Shown in pieces: positions 54,675-63,529 of a stretch of 64,000 bases of DNA. Location: NCBI GenBank assembly GCA_902521995.1, contig CABYTO010000001.1, forward strand, positions 98,149 through 162,148, given 5' to 3'. The number at the start of each line of letters is the position of its first letter. Within the stretch, counting starts at the first letter, position 1. Position numbers and translations under genes: made by a program. The notes below the pieces were generated by a model, which saw only the letters and a program-made list of their open reading frames with translations, was not told the DNA's origin and made no database searches. This DNA is from an uncultured Prochlorococcus sp. (GTDB taxonomy: Bacteria > Cyanobacteriota > Cyanobacteriia > PCC-6307 > Cyanobiaceae).

Positions 54675-56483
54675 TTACTGGTTTAATTTCAAGACTGCCA
54701 TAAAAGCTTCTTGGGGGACTTCAACTTTACCCATTGCCTTCATCCTCTTTTTTCCTTTGGCTTGTTTCTTTAAAAGTTTCTTTTTCCTAGAAATATCCCC
54801 TCCATAACATTTAGATAAAACATCTTTTCTCAAAGCACTTATGCTTTCACTTGCAATAATCCTGCTACCGATTGATGCTTGAATAGGTATTTTAAATTGT
54901 TGTTTTGGAATAAGTTCTTTTAATTTCTCAACTAAACTTCTGCCAATCCCATAAGCCTTATCTTTATGAACAATAGAAGTTAATGGATCTGCTCTTTCTG
55001 AATTTATTAGAACATCTAATCTAACAAGGTCATTTTTTCTATAGCCAATCAAATGATATTCCATTGATGCATAACCTTGGGTTCTACTTTTCATTTGATC
55101 AAAAAAATCTGTAACAACTTCTGCTAATGGAATTTCATAAATCAAGGTAACTCGATCTGTTGTTATGTATTTCATATCTATAAATACTCCCCTTCTTTCC
55201 TGACATAAACCCATTAATGTTCCATTAAATTCATTGGGAGCATAAATTTCCATTTTCACATAAGGCTCTTCTATTGATTCTCTAAGTTGTGGATCAGGAA
55301 TTGTAGAAGGATTATCAATAAAGATATGTTCCTGCTTACTTAAATTAACTTTATAAATAACTGATGGTGCTGTTACGATTAGATCCAAGTCGTATTCTCT
55401 TTCTAATCTTTCTTGAACAATCTCCATATGAAGAAGTCCGAGGAATCCGCACCTAAATCCGAAGCCCATTGCGCTACTGGTTTCGGGCTCATATTTTAAA
55501 GCTGCATCTGATAATTGTAATTTTTCTAGTGATACTCTTAAATCTGGGAATTGATCAGCATCAGTCGGGAATAAGCCACAAAAAACCATAGGATTTGCTG
55601 TCTTATATCCAGGCAAAGGATCATTGGCAGGTGAATTTAAAAGAGTAATCGTATCTCCCACTCTCGCATCAGCAACTGATTTTATAGAAGCAGCTAAATA
55701 TCCAACTTCTCCTGCATGTAATTCATCAACTTGCTGCTGATCAGGGGCCATTATTCCTATCTCATCTAGTTCATAATTTTTCTTACTTGCCATTAATAAT
55801 ATTTTTTCTCTCTTATTTAGAGACCCAGATATCACCCGGAAATAAACAATAACACCCCTGTACGGGTCATAATAAGAATCAAAAATCAGTGCCTTTGTAG
55901 GTAGTTTAATTTCATCTTGAGGAGGAGGTACTCTTCTTACGATTGCTTCCAAAATATCTTTTATACCAACTCCAGTTTTTGCTGAACAATTTATTGCATT
56001 AGATGTATCAAGTCCAATAATTTCCTCTATTTCTTGTTTTATTTTTTCAGCATCAGCCCCTGGTAAATCAACTTTATTTAAAACAGGAATTATTTCAAGA
56101 TTATTTTCTAAGGCAAGATAAACATTAGCTAAGGTTTGAGCTTCTACTCCTTGACTTGCATCAACAACAAGTAATGCGCCTTCACAAGCTTGAAGAGACC
56201 TACTAACCTCATAAGAGAAATCAACATGCCCTGGAGTATCTATTAAGTTCAAAACATATTCTTGGGAATCGTCAGCTTTATATTTCATCCTAGCGGCCTG
56301 TAACTTGATAGTAATTCCTCTCTCTCTTTCAAGATCCATACTATCCAAAAATTGTTCTTGCATATCCCTTTGCTGCACAGTACCAGTATCTTGAAGTAAC
56401 CTATCTGCAAGGGTAGATTTACCATGGTCAATATGAGCGATTATGCAGAAATTTCTTATTTTTGAAACCGATATATCAGTCAT
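54675..56483 (-). CDS. lepA: elongation factor 4 (LepA)
   Basis: A translational GTPase that back-translocates or remodels ribosomes. The G-motifs are [29 protein letters not shown] and NKVDLP. The LepA-specific C-terminal domain ends with [19 protein letters not shown]. At 602 residues it has the normal length. It is transcribed in the same direction as mqo upstream. Confidence 0.97.
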   Translation of the reverse strand: MTDISVSKIRNFCIIAHIDHGKSTLADRLLQDTGTVQQRDMQEQFLDSMDLERERGITIKLQAARMKYKADDSQEYVLNLIDTPGHVDFSYEVSRSLQACEGALLVVDASQGVEAQTLANVYLALENNLEIIPVLNKVDLPGADAEKIKQEIEEIIGLDTSNAINCSAKTGVGIKDILEAIVRRVPPPQDEIKLPTKALIFDSYYDPYRGVIVYFRVISGSLNKREKILLMASKKNYELDEIGIMAPDQQQVDELHAGEVGYLAASIKSVADARVGDTITLLNSPANDPLPGYKTANPMVFCGLFPTDADQFPDLRVSLEKLQLSDAALKYEPETSSAMGFGFRCGFLGLLHMEIVQERLEREYDLDLIVTAPSVIYKVNLSKQEHIFIDNPSTIPDPQLRESIEEPYVKMEIYAPNEFNGTLMGLCQERRGVFIDMKYITTDRVTLIYEIPLAEVVTDFFDQMKSRTQGYASMEYHLIGYRKNDLVRLDVLINSERADPLTSIVHKDKAYGIGRSLVEKLKELIPKQQFKIPIQASIGSRIIASESISALRKDVLSKCYGGDISRKKKLLKKQAKGKKRMKAMGKVEVPQEAFMAVLKLNQ

Positions 56484-56538
56484 ATAGAACGAAAAATTCT
56501 CCTCTTATTACATCTTGTTTAATATTAGCTAATTAGAA

Positions 56539-58035
56539 TTATGGATGGAAACCAAAAATGGAATTATTTCTTTTTTTAATTTCTTTTATGAAGGTACTGT
56601 AATTTTCAGAGACTGATAGTTCTGGATGAATTAAGTCATTTATTTTTTTCTGAAGATTATGCTTATCGTTTAAAAATAAAACAGATTTTTCTAGAACCTC
56701 AACCATAATTGAAACCGCAGTACTTGCTCCAGGAGAGGCTCCCAACAAAGCAGATAATGATCCATCAGATGAATTTACAATCTCAGTTCCAAATTTCAAA
56801 GCACCACCACCTTTAGTTTTTTTAATTATTTGGACTCTTTGACCAGCATTCTTTAAATACCAATCAGAAGGATTAGCTGATGGCATCATATTCTTTAAAT
56901 TCTCAACTCTTGAGTTATGGTTCTTTAATGATTGTGATATTAGGTAATTAATTAAATCGTTGTTCTTGAAACCAACGTCTAACATAGAAAAAATATTATT
57001 CTTTTTAATTGAACTAAATAAGTCAAAGTATGAACTTTGTTTTAGAAATTTCGTTGTAAATCCAGCAAAAGGTCCATATAAAAGAAGTTTTTTATTATCA
57101 ATCCATCTAGTGTCTAAATGAGGCACAGACATTGGGGGCGATCCAATATCAGCTTTACCATAAACTTTTGAGTTGTGTTTTTCTGTTAGATCTTTTTTCT
57201 CGCAAATAAGCCATTTCCCACTAACAGGAAATCCACCATAACTTTTTGCTTCTGGAATTTTTGATTTTTGTAAATAATTAATTGTTTTTCCACCAGCACC
57301 AAGAAAAACATATCCCGTTCTAATTGAAGTTTTTCTACCTTCAGAACTGATTTCTAGTTCCCATTGTTTTTTATCAATTTTCTTTAAATCTTCTAATTCT
57401 GTTTTGTATCTAATCCCAATATTTTTGTTTAAAGAAACTAATGACAAATACTCTTTAGTTAAAGCCTCAAAATTAATATCAGTTCCTCTACCTATTCTGG
57501 TAGCAGCAATTTGAGTAGATGGATTTCTATTTTTTGTTATTAGAGGAGCCCATGATGAAATTTCATCAAAAGATGTAGAAAATTCCATATCGATAAATTC
57601 AGGATTTTCGGTCATTCTCTGAAATCTTTTTTTTAAAAAAGAAATATTATCCTGACCAGACACAAAGCTAATGTGAGGAATAAATTTTAGAAACTTCTTA
57701 ATATCAATTTTCCCTGCTTCATACAATGAGGCCCACAAAGACATGGATGTTTCAAAAGAACGATTTATTGAGAGCGCTTTATCTATTTTTAGATTTCCTT
57801 TTTCATCTAAAGGGGTATAGTTTAATTCGCAATTAGCCGCATGTCCTGTACCTGCATTATTAAAAGCGCCAGTACTTTCACTTCCTGGAGCATTTAATTT
57901 TTCTATAATAAGTATTTTTAAATCTGGTAAAACTTCTGAAATTAGGAGGGCTAAAGTACTACTCATTATCCCTGCTCCTACTAAGACTGCGTCAAAGTAG
58001 CTATTGTCATTAGTGGGATTTTTAGATGAAGTCAC
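56539..58035 (-). CDS. mqo: malate:quinone oxidoreductase
   Basis: An FAD enzyme oxidising malate to oxaloacetate and passing electrons to quinone. The N terminus has the dinucleotide motif [36 protein letters not shown] and [13 protein letters not shown] follow, with a C-terminal [15 protein letters not shown]. At 498 residues the length is typical. It fits the incomplete TCA cycle and quinone-linked respiration of Prochlorococcus. It is divergent from the NfuA-like gene. Confidence 0.94.
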   Translation of the reverse strand: MTSSKNPTNDNSYFDAVLVGAGIMSSTLALLISEVLPDLKILIIEKLNAPGSESTGAFNNAGTGHAANCELNYTPLDEKGNLKIDKALSINRSFETSMSLWASLYEAGKIDIKKFLKFIPHISFVSGQDNISFLKKRFQRMTENPEFIDMEFSTSFDEISSWAPLITKNRNPSTQIAATRIGRGTDINFEALTKEYLSLVSLNKNIGIRYKTELEDLKKIDKKQWELEISSEGRKTSIRTGYVFLGAGGKTINYLQKSKIPEAKSYGGFPVSGKWLICEKKDLTEKHNSKVYGKADIGSPPMSVPHLDTRWIDNKKLLLYGPFAGFTTKFLKQSSYFDLFSSIKKNNIFSMLDVGFKNNDLINYLISQSLKNHNSRVENLKNMMPSANPSDWYLKNAGQRVQIIKKTKGGGALKFGTEIVNSSDGSLSALLGASPGASTAVSIMVEVLEKSVLFLNDKHNLQKKINDLIHPELSVSENYSTFIKEIKKRNNSIFGFHP

Positions 58036-58105
58036 AACAGAAAATTATCTTTTTTGCAATTAATCAGATTTCTTTCTAGGCTTATTATAAAGTTAATCCA
58101 AAATT

Positions 58106-58351
58106 ATGAGTACTGAAACACTCTCGCTGACAAACGAAAATGTAGAAAAAGTCCTTGACGAGCTAAGACCTTTTTTAATTTCTGATGGAGGTAATGTAGA
58201 GATTGCAGAAATAGATGGTCCAATTGTCAAAGTCAGACTTCAAGGAGCATGTGGTAGTTGCCCAAGTAGCACTATGACTCTCAAAATGGGTATTGAAAGA
58301 AAGTTAAAAGAAACGATTCCTGAAATAAGCGAAGTTGTCCAGGTTTTATAA
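58106..58351 (+). CDS. NifU C-terminal-domain Fe-S scaffold (NfuA-like)
   Basis: An 81-residue Nfu-domain protein that assembles [4Fe-4S] clusters, in cyanobacteria especially for photosystem [22 protein letters not shown] and [20 protein letters not shown] carry the CxxC ligand pair. It is a single-domain form of the normal length. It ends 22 nt from a convergent membrane protein gene. Confidence 0.95.
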   Translation: MSTETLSLTNENVEKVLDELRPFLISDGGNVEIAEIDGPIVKVRLQGACGSCPSSTMTLKMGIERKLKETIPEISEVVQVL

Positions 58352-58373
58352 ACATTTTTAACTGAAATATTTA

Positions 58374-58631
58374 TTATTTAGTTTTTAATTCCTTCAACAA
58401 AGATGATTCCATATCAAGGCAATCAATTGGAAGTCCTTGACCAATAGCGATTAAAAGAGGTGCAAGAATTCCTAAAGTAAAAACTAAATTTGATTGGCTT
58501 ACATCATATTTACTCAAAGTAAAAGTTATCAAATAAATAATTGAAAAATAAGCATGTAGTGAAAAAAATTCTTTTGGCTTTAACACTGGCCACCTTAAAG
58601 TATTTCCCAAGAAATATAAAAAACCTGTCAT
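58374..58631 (-). CDS. small hypothetical membrane protein (85 aa)
   Basis: An 85-residue protein with two hydrophobic segments (LHAYFSIIYLITFTL and NLVFTLGILAPLLIAIGQG) and polar ends. No family is recognised. It is transcribed alone, convergent with the NfuA-like gene. Confidence 0.6.
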   Translation of the reverse strand: MTGFLYFLGNTLRWPVLKPKEFFSLHAYFSIIYLITFTLSKYDVSQSNLVFTLGILAPLLIAIGQGLPIDCLDMESSLLKELKTK

Positions 58632-58781
58632 AAATAAATAGTTACATGAAGATTAAACCAAATATTAACATAAACCTTTTTAGAGACTATTTATGAAAAA
58701 ATTTACCTAAGATAATAATTAAAAAAACATTAAATCTTCGTTTCTATTTGTAAAAGCTAGACATGCAGTTAAAAATACGCT

Positions 58782-58787
58782 TATAAT
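58782..58787 (+). promoter_or_regulatory. -10 box for DUF4278 gene leader
   Basis: A perfect TATAAT in AT-rich DNA, with transcription predicted to begin around 58793-58795. The predicted leader is then about 90 nt long before the most likely start codon. No clear -35 box is seen. Confidence 0.6.
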
Positions 58788-58793
58788 AATTTG

Positions 58794-58886
58794 GTAGCAA
58801 TCGCTACTTTTTCGTTCACCCTCAATTGAGGGCGCAGTTCGAGTCATACCATGGAACGGGGGATGGCCGTGTTGTCACATCGAAAC
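58794..58886 (+). promoter_or_regulatory. structured, GC-richer 5' leader of the DUF4278 gene
   Basis: Directly after the predicted start lie GTAGC-AATC-GCTAC followed by T5, then the 14-nt palindrome CCCTCAATTGAGGG (58819-58832), then a G-rich stretch around AACGGGGGATGG. The region is visibly richer in G+C than its surroundings. It may be a riboregulatory leader, an attenuator or an overlapping small RNA. It also carries ATG codons at 58851 and 58863 in frame with the gene, so part could be coding. Confidence 0.5.
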
Positions 58887-59060
58887 ATGACTACTTTAAC
58901 TTACAGAGGTAAAAACTACGTTCAAAACAAAGAAGCTGCTAAAAAGCAACTTGTTGAACTTACCTACAGAAGAAACGTATACACCAACAGAATGGATGAC
59001 GCTTCTTCAAGTAATGAAAAAGCAGAATTAAATTATAGAGGTGTTAATTACACTAAATAA
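58887..59060 (+). CDS. DUF4278-family small protein
   Basis: A 57-residue protein with the TTLTYRGKNYVQNKEAAKK motif and a second LNYRGVNYTK copy at the end; (L/T)xYRGxxY is the DUF4278 hallmark. A VELTYRRNVY segment in the middle gives a third, diverged copy. The function is unknown. I chose the ATG at 58887, where the family motif begins. The track start at 58851 (MERGMAVLSHRN) and the ATG at 58863 are in frame and possible. A strong terminator follows. Confidence 0.8.
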   Translation: MTTLTYRGKNYVQNKEAAKKQLVELTYRRNVYTNRMDDASSSNEKAELNYRGVNYTK

Positions 59061-59078
59061 TTTAATTAAACAAATTAC

Positions 59079-59107
59079 AAGCCCCTTTTTCAGGGGCTTT
59101 TTTTTTT
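59079..59107 (+). terminator. Rho-independent terminator after DUF4278 gene
   Basis: A GC-rich 7-bp stem, AAGCCCC / GGGGCTT, with a 7-nt loop and a T-run of eight. This is the clearest single-direction terminator in the window. The methyltransferase gene starts after it and must use its own promoter or read-through. Confidence 0.93.
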
Positions 59108-59138
59108 GGCTATATTTATCAAGAGCCCTTTAAAAAAC

Positions 59139-59933
59139 ATGTCTGAAAGTTGCTGTAATACAAACACATCGAATAAAGCACTTAATCAATTCGATCATAA
59201 AAATGCGATTCAAGAAAGATATGGCTCAGCCGCACAAGAAAAAGAAAGTTGTCTTTGTACACCAGTTGGGTTTAATCCCGTTTTACTGGAAGCAATTCCT
59301 CAAGAGGTTATAGAAAGAGACTATGGGTGTGGTGATCCAACAAAATATGTTCAAAAAAATGATATAGTTTTAGATCTTGGAAGTGGTAGCGGCAAAAACG
59401 CTTTCATTTGTGCCCAAATTGTTGGGAAAGAAGGGAAAGTTATTGGAGTTGATCAGAATCCTGACATGCTTTCTTTATCAAGATCAGCCTCTAAAGAAGT
59501 TACAAAAAATATAGGTTTCAACAATACAGAATTTCTAGAAGGTTCAATTGAAAAACTTGATGAATTAGATAAAGATTTAAATCCATTAATCGCAGATAAA
59601 TCAGTTGATATTATTTTAAGTAATTGCGTTTTAAACTTGGTAAGTCCAGAATCTAGAAATAACCTTCTAAATAACATAAAAAGAGTTTTAAGTGATAATG
59701 GAAGAATTGCAATTAGCGATATCGTCTCTAACAAAAAAGTTCCTTTAAGATTGCAAAATGATCATGATTTATGGACAGGATGTATTAGTGGAGCATGGTA
59801 CGAGCCAGACTTCATAAGTGATTTTAAAGAACTAGGATTTAAAAATTTAAAATTTGCAGAAAGGAGTGCTGAACCTTGGAAAGTAATTGAGGATATTGAA
59901 TTTAGAACAGTAACTTTAGTGGGCAATATTTAA
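59139..59933 (+). CDS. arsM: ArsM-like arsenite S-adenosylmethionine methyltransferase
   Basis: A methyltransferase of about 264 residues. The SAM motif is VLDLGSGSGKNAFICAQ and GVDQNPDML follows. Cysteines match the arsenite-binding pattern of ArsM: an N-terminal SCC, SCLC around residue 40, ILSNCVLNLV and WTGCISGAWYEPDF. ArsM methylates As(III). The track start (TTG at 59106) lies in the preceding terminator T-run; the ATG at 59139 is preferred. The decayed ACR3 arsenite pump gene lies 2.4 kb downstream. Confidence 0.78.
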   Translation: MSESCCNTNTSNKALNQFDHKNAIQERYGSAAQEKESCLCTPVGFNPVLLEAIPQEVIERDYGCGDPTKYVQKNDIVLDLGSGSGKNAFICAQIVGKEGKVIGVDQNPDMLSLSRSASKEVTKNIGFNNTEFLEGSIEKLDELDKDLNPLIADKSVDIILSNCVLNLVSPESRNNLLNNIKRVLSDNGRIAISDIVSNKKVPLRLQNDHDLWTGCISGAWYEPDFISDFKELGFKNLKFAERSAEPWKVIEDIEFRTVTLVGNI

Positions 59934-59969
59934 AAAAATTCAAGAGTTGAAAATATAATATAAATTTCC

Positions 59970-61145
59970 ATGAGAAATAATCTAAGAGATCAAATACCCG
60001 CATTAAAAAATAAGTATTATTTCAACTATGGCGGTCAAGGACCATTACCAAAATCTTCTCTAGAAGCAATAGTTAAAACTTGGGAAATTATCCAAGATTT
60101 AGGACCATTTACCAATGATATGTGGCCTTTTATTTACAAAGAAATATTGACCACAAAAAGAATCATTTCACAAAAATTAGGTGTCAATTCAAAGAATGTA
60201 GCTTTTACCGAAAATATCTCTTCCGGTATGATTTTGCCCTTTTGGGGTATAAAAGTAGAAGAGGGAGAAGAGTTGTTAATAAGTGACTGTGAACATCCTG
60301 GAGTAGTGGCTGCAAGTCGAGAATTTTGCAGAAGAAATAAATTAATATTCAAAATTTTGCCAATCCAAAAAATTAAAAATCTAAACGACGAAAATATAAT
60401 TTTTGAGATTTTGAAAAATCTAAATAGTAAGACTAAGATCCTAATTATTTCTCATATCTTATGGAACTTTGGGTATAAAATTCCTTTAAAACAAATTTCT
60501 ATCGAATTAAAAAATAATCGAGAAGATTCTTATTTACTTGTTGATGGTGCTCAAACCTTTGGGCACATAAATATTGAAAAAGAAGTTTTTTATTCTGATT
60601 TATATTCAATAACTTCTCATAAATGGGCATGTGGACCAGAAGGACTTGGAGCCATTTATGTCTCAGATAGATTTATTCATGAAACAGATCCAACAATAAT
60701 TGGTTGGAAATCATTAAAAAAAGAACAAGGCATTTATGATCCTTCAGATAATCTTTTTCATGATGATGCAAGGAAATTTGAAATAGCTACCTCTTGTATT
60801 CCTTTACTTTCTGGGCTCCGGAATTCTTTAGATCTTTTGGATAAAGACTCCCATGAAAAAGAAAAAAACAAAAATATCAAAAAATTAAGTGGAAAACTTT
60901 GGGATGAATTAAATCAATCAAAGGGTGTTGAACTAGTTTTAGAAAAAAAATATTTAAATGGGATTGTTAGTTTTAATATAGAAAATATTAAAGATAAGGA
61001 TAAATTTGTAAAGAAACTTGGAGAAAAGAAAATTTGGATTAGAGTTTTAGAAGATCCAAAATGGTTTAGAGCATGCGTACATCAAATGACTACAGAAGCA
61101 GAGATTGATTTACTTTCTAAGGAAATTAAAAAAATTATTAATTAA
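59970..61145 (+). CDS. class V aminotransferase / cysteine desulfurase-like PLP enzyme
   Basis: A 391-residue fold-type I PLP enzyme. YYFNYGGQGPLPKSS opens the substrate-side loop, DCEHPGVVAASREFCRRN and LLVDGAQTFGHINI follow, and the Schiff-base Lys is in TSHKWACGPEG (Lys218). The family includes cysteine desulfurases, isopenicillin-N epimerase-like enzymes and cystine lyases. The desulfurase active-site Cys loop is not obvious, so a lyase or epimerase-like role is as likely. It follows arsM by 36 nt. Confidence 0.8.
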   Translation: MRNNLRDQIPALKNKYYFNYGGQGPLPKSSLEAIVKTWEIIQDLGPFTNDMWPFIYKEILTTKRIISQKLGVNSKNVAFTENISSGMILPFWGIKVEEGEELLISDCEHPGVVAASREFCRRNKLIFKILPIQKIKNLNDENIIFEILKNLNSKTKILIISHILWNFGYKIPLKQISIELKNNREDSYLLVDGAQTFGHINIEKEVFYSDLYSITSHKWACGPEGLGAIYVSDRFIHETDPTIIGWKSLKKEQGIYDPSDNLFHDDARKFEIATSCIPLLSGLRNSLDLLDKDSHEKEKNKNIKKLSGKLWDELNQSKGVELVLEKKYLNGIVSFNIENIKDKDKFVKKLGEKKIWIRVLEDPKWFRACVHQMTTEAEIDLLSKEIKKIIN

Positions 61146-61222
61146 ATAATTAAAAGATTTTTTGGAGTGAGAGACTTGCATTTAATAAAAATAAAGGGAA
61201 TATAAAGAAAATATTAATTCCA

Positions 61223-61405
61223 ATGGAATCAATTAAACCCCCCAAAAGAATTATTAAGAAAAATCTTAAAAATGTTAATAAAGCAATTATTGAAATTTCA
61301 GAAATGAAATTTGAAAATATTGAAGAAAAAGAAGAAAAATTAGATGCGCTTATCTTTTTAAAAAATCAAATATTGAGGAAGGCCGAGAAGTTAGAAATTA
61401 AATAA
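61223..61405 (+). CDS. hypothetical coiled-coil-like protein (60 aa)
   Basis: A 60-residue Lys/Glu-rich, probably helical protein (NVNKAIIEISEMKFENIEEKEEKLDAL). No family is recognised. It follows the aminotransferase by 77 nt and could be co-transcribed. Confidence 0.5.
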   Translation: MESIKPPKRIIKKNLKNVNKAIIEISEMKFENIEEKEEKLDALIFLKNQILRKAEKLEIK

Positions 61406-61433
61406 CTAAATAATTTTAGATAATGAATCTTTT

Positions 61434-61676
61434 CTATTTTGTATCAGCTACATTCTTAAAGAAATCACAATAAGCCATTAATTCCGATTCGGTTTCAATT
61501 TTGAGATTTAAATCATTAATTGCTTTCTCAGTATCAATTCTGTAGCCATACCAATCTAGACAAACTTCTCTCTGTCTTTGGGTATCAGAAATCTCAGGTG
61601 TATCTAATTTATTCGATGTATTGGTACAACCCCACATCAAAGCCATAAAGGGGATAAATAAAATTAAGCTTTTCAT
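61434..61676 (-). CDS. small lipoprotein, function unknown
   Basis: An 80-residue protein with a signal peptide ending in the lipobox LMWGC (Cys17). The mature part has two further cysteines (REVCLDWYGYRID, LMAYCDFF). No family is recognised. It is encoded 17 nt after the DUF3764 gene on the same strand. Confidence 0.65.
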   Translation of the reverse strand: MKSLILFIPFMALMWGCTNTSNKLDTPEISDTQRQREVCLDWYGYRIDTEKAINDLNLKIETESELMAYCDFFKNVADTK

Positions 61677-61693
61677 TTTTTAATTGCAATAAT

Positions 61694-61984
61694 TTAATCA
61701 TTTGGTGAAGAAGTCCAAGACGATTCTTCCATGGTTGAAAGGTCAACTCTATGCGTTGCCATCCAGTCACCATTAGCTTCCACAAACTTTTGAACATTAC
61801 CTTCTGGAGCTTGATGAATAACAATAACTTTTTGAGGATCTTCCTTACTTACTCCTCTAAAAAGTGGCTTAATAAGAAATTCAGAATGTCTTTTATCAGC
61901 TTCCGCACTATCAAATATTGCTACCCATTCATCGAAAGTGCTTTCAATTTTAAAAGTAAAAACAGATGTTATAGAACAAGTCAC
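61694..61984 (-). CDS. DUF3764-family protein
   Basis: A 96-residue soluble protein (SVFTFKIESTFDEWVAIFDSAEADKRHSE, KVIVIHQAPEGNVQKFVEAN), a family I know mainly from marine picocyanobacteria. It resembles small dimeric alpha-beta (ferredoxin-like) barrels. The function is unknown. Its promoter side contains an inverted repeat (62013-62068). The track ORF at 61609-61824 is a shadow of this gene. Confidence 0.78.
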   Translation of the reverse strand: MTCSITSVFTFKIESTFDEWVAIFDSAEADKRHSEFLIKPLFRGVSKEDPQKVIVIHQAPEGNVQKFVEANGDWMATHRVDLSTMEESSWTSSPND

Positions 61985-62012
61985 AATAAAATATTATTTG
62001 TAGCCATAAAAT

Positions 62013-62074
62013 AAATCTGTTTAATTAAGATGTAGTTAATTATTTTTAAAAGGAATTAAAACAGATTTTTTTTT
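62013..62074. repeat. imperfect inverted repeat upstream of DUF3764 gene
   Basis: AAATCTGTTTAATT at 62013-62026 faces AATTAAAACAGATTT at 62054-62068 (one bulged A), with a 27-nt loop and a T-run just after on the plus strand. It could be an operator for the minus-strand gene or a relic terminator. Confidence 0.4.
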
Positions 62075-62182
62075 AAAATTTAAGCCAATCTTTTTTTCTA
62101 GTTTTTTTTAACATTCTTAAATGAACATTACTATTGAAAAGAGTAAGTATTATTGCTAAAAAAGTATAAAACTTTTTAAAAT

Positions 62183-62374
62183 ATGGAGCTCAATACTTTT
62201 TTGCTTATCTTATTAGTCTTAGCAAATTTTTCAAATTTATATCTAACTCATTTCAAAAAAAAAAAAAGTATTTTGAATAAAAGTAAAAGTTATTCGTTTT
62301 CTTTTTTAATTCTTACAGTCTTTTATTATTCTTTGTTCAATCAAAATCTATATTACAAAATCCTATTCATATAA
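62183..62374 (+). CDS. hypothetical membrane ORF (63 aa)
   Basis: A 63-residue ORF with two hydrophobic stretches (TFLLILLVLANFSNLYL and FSFLILTVFYYSLF) separated by a Lys-rich loop. It lies directly upstream of the ACR3 remnant but does not read as ACR3. It may be a real small protein or chance in AT-rich DNA. Confidence 0.4.
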   Translation: MELNTFLLILLVLANFSNLYLTHFKKKKSILNKSKSYSFSFLILTVFYYSLFNQNLYYKILFI

Positions 62375-62653
62375 TCTTAATTTCAATTCCATTAATAATA
62401 CAGACTCTTTTTATTTTTTATTGAACTGCTTTTTCAATGAAGTTTTTTTGGGCAAAAGTATTCTATTTCCTGTCCAGGCTCGATGATAGCCGCTTCAAAC
62501 TTTTTCAAACTTGTAGTGGCTCTATCGATAATTCTTTTTGGGATTAATTCAAGAGCTGCTTTAGCTACCATAGTTGGGGTACTAGTAGAAGTTCCTTTAA
62601 TGCTTTATTTAGTAAATATTTCTAAGTCTTCCAAAATATTATTTATAAAGTAA
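62374..62653 (+). pseudogene. remnant of ACR3-family arsenite efflux transporter (3' end)
   Basis: In one frame 62374 onward reads ILISIPLIIQTLFIFY, then an in-frame TGA, then more hydrophobic sequence. After a frameshift the frame from about 62470 reads PGSMIAASNFFKLVVALSII, then LFGINSRAALATIVGVLVEV and PLMLYLV, ending at the TAA at 62651-62653. This is the highly characteristic C-terminal end of ACR3/ArsB-type arsenite pumps. Both the stop and the frameshift, and the missing 5' part, show decay. The final 56 residues from the ATG at 62483 are an open frame. Confidence 0.85.
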
Positions 62654-62743
62654 TTTTTCCTTCTTTAAGTTTTTTCTTTTTAAGCAATAGATCCTAACAA
62701 TATATATCAATTAGCTTTATTTAAAATGTAGATAAAATTTGAT

Positions 62744-63448
62744 TTACCAAGGAATCTCCGAGCTGTCCCATGCAATAAATTTTCCAGAAGATGCTGGAGT
62801 TTGATTTTTAATAATATTGATCAAAAATTGGGATGATTTTTCTTTACTAAATAATTTATTTTCTGGAACAAATTTATGAAAAGGTCTAGATAAATCAGTA
62901 TCTACTGTTCCTGGATGAAGCAATGTAATAGTAGCCTTTGGGAAACGTCTAGCCCACTCAATACTTAAAGATTTAAAAAACTGATTTTGGGCAGATTTTG
63001 CAGCTCTATATGAATACCAACCACCAGTTTGATTATCTCCAATACTTCCCACTCTTGCACTTATACTTGCAAAATTAAAATCAATATCTTTTGGTATAAA
63101 TTCTTCAATAGTTTTAGCTAACAAAATAGGAGAAAAGGCATTTATTGAAAAACTTTCCATCATATTTTTTTTATCAAGGTGTTGTAATCTTTTTTCTGGT
63201 TGAAGAGAATCACTATGAAGTCTGCCTGTAGCATTAATAACTAGTCTTAATTTTGAAGGATGATTTGGGATTTTATTTTTCAACTGCAAAAGTGATTCAG
63301 AATCCTCTATATCTAATTCCCAAAAAGAATTAAATTCGCTTTTTCTTCCACATAAAACAACATCTAAGTCTTTTTCACTCTCACTCAAATCTTTAGCTAT
63401 TTGCGTTCCAATTCCACCTGCGCCTACGATTAAGGCTAACCCTTTCAT
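62744..63448 (-). CDS. short-chain dehydrogenase/reductase
   Basis: A 234-residue SDR with the cofactor loop LIVGAGGIGTQIA, an NATG (NNAG-like), the catalytic Ser in ASISARVGS and the YxxxK in WYSYRAAKSAQ. The C terminus LLHPGTVDTDLSRPFHK resembles C-factor/CsgA-type SDRs. The substrate is unknown. It is on the same strand as murE, which lies upstream. Confidence 0.85.
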   Translation of the reverse strand: MKGLALIVGAGGIGTQIAKDLSESEKDLDVVLCGRKSEFNSFWELDIEDSESLLQLKNKIPNHPSKLRLVINATGRLHSDSLQPEKRLQHLDKKNMMESFSINAFSPILLAKTIEEFIPKDIDFNFASISARVGSIGDNQTGGWYSYRAAKSAQNQFFKSLSIEWARRFPKATITLLHPGTVDTDLSRPFHKFVPENKLFSKEKSSQFLINIIKNQTPASSGKFIAWDSSEIPW

Positions 63449-63529
63449 CTTATTAAAAATTACTTAATTTATTCTAAGAAACTTTTCTTGTGATTTGCGT
63501 AAATATCTTTCTTATTTCATTAAGAAATT

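Noticed and set aside
61609-61824. 71-aa minus-strand ORF
   Set aside because: It overlaps the DUF3764 and lipoprotein genes in another frame and lacks recognisable features.
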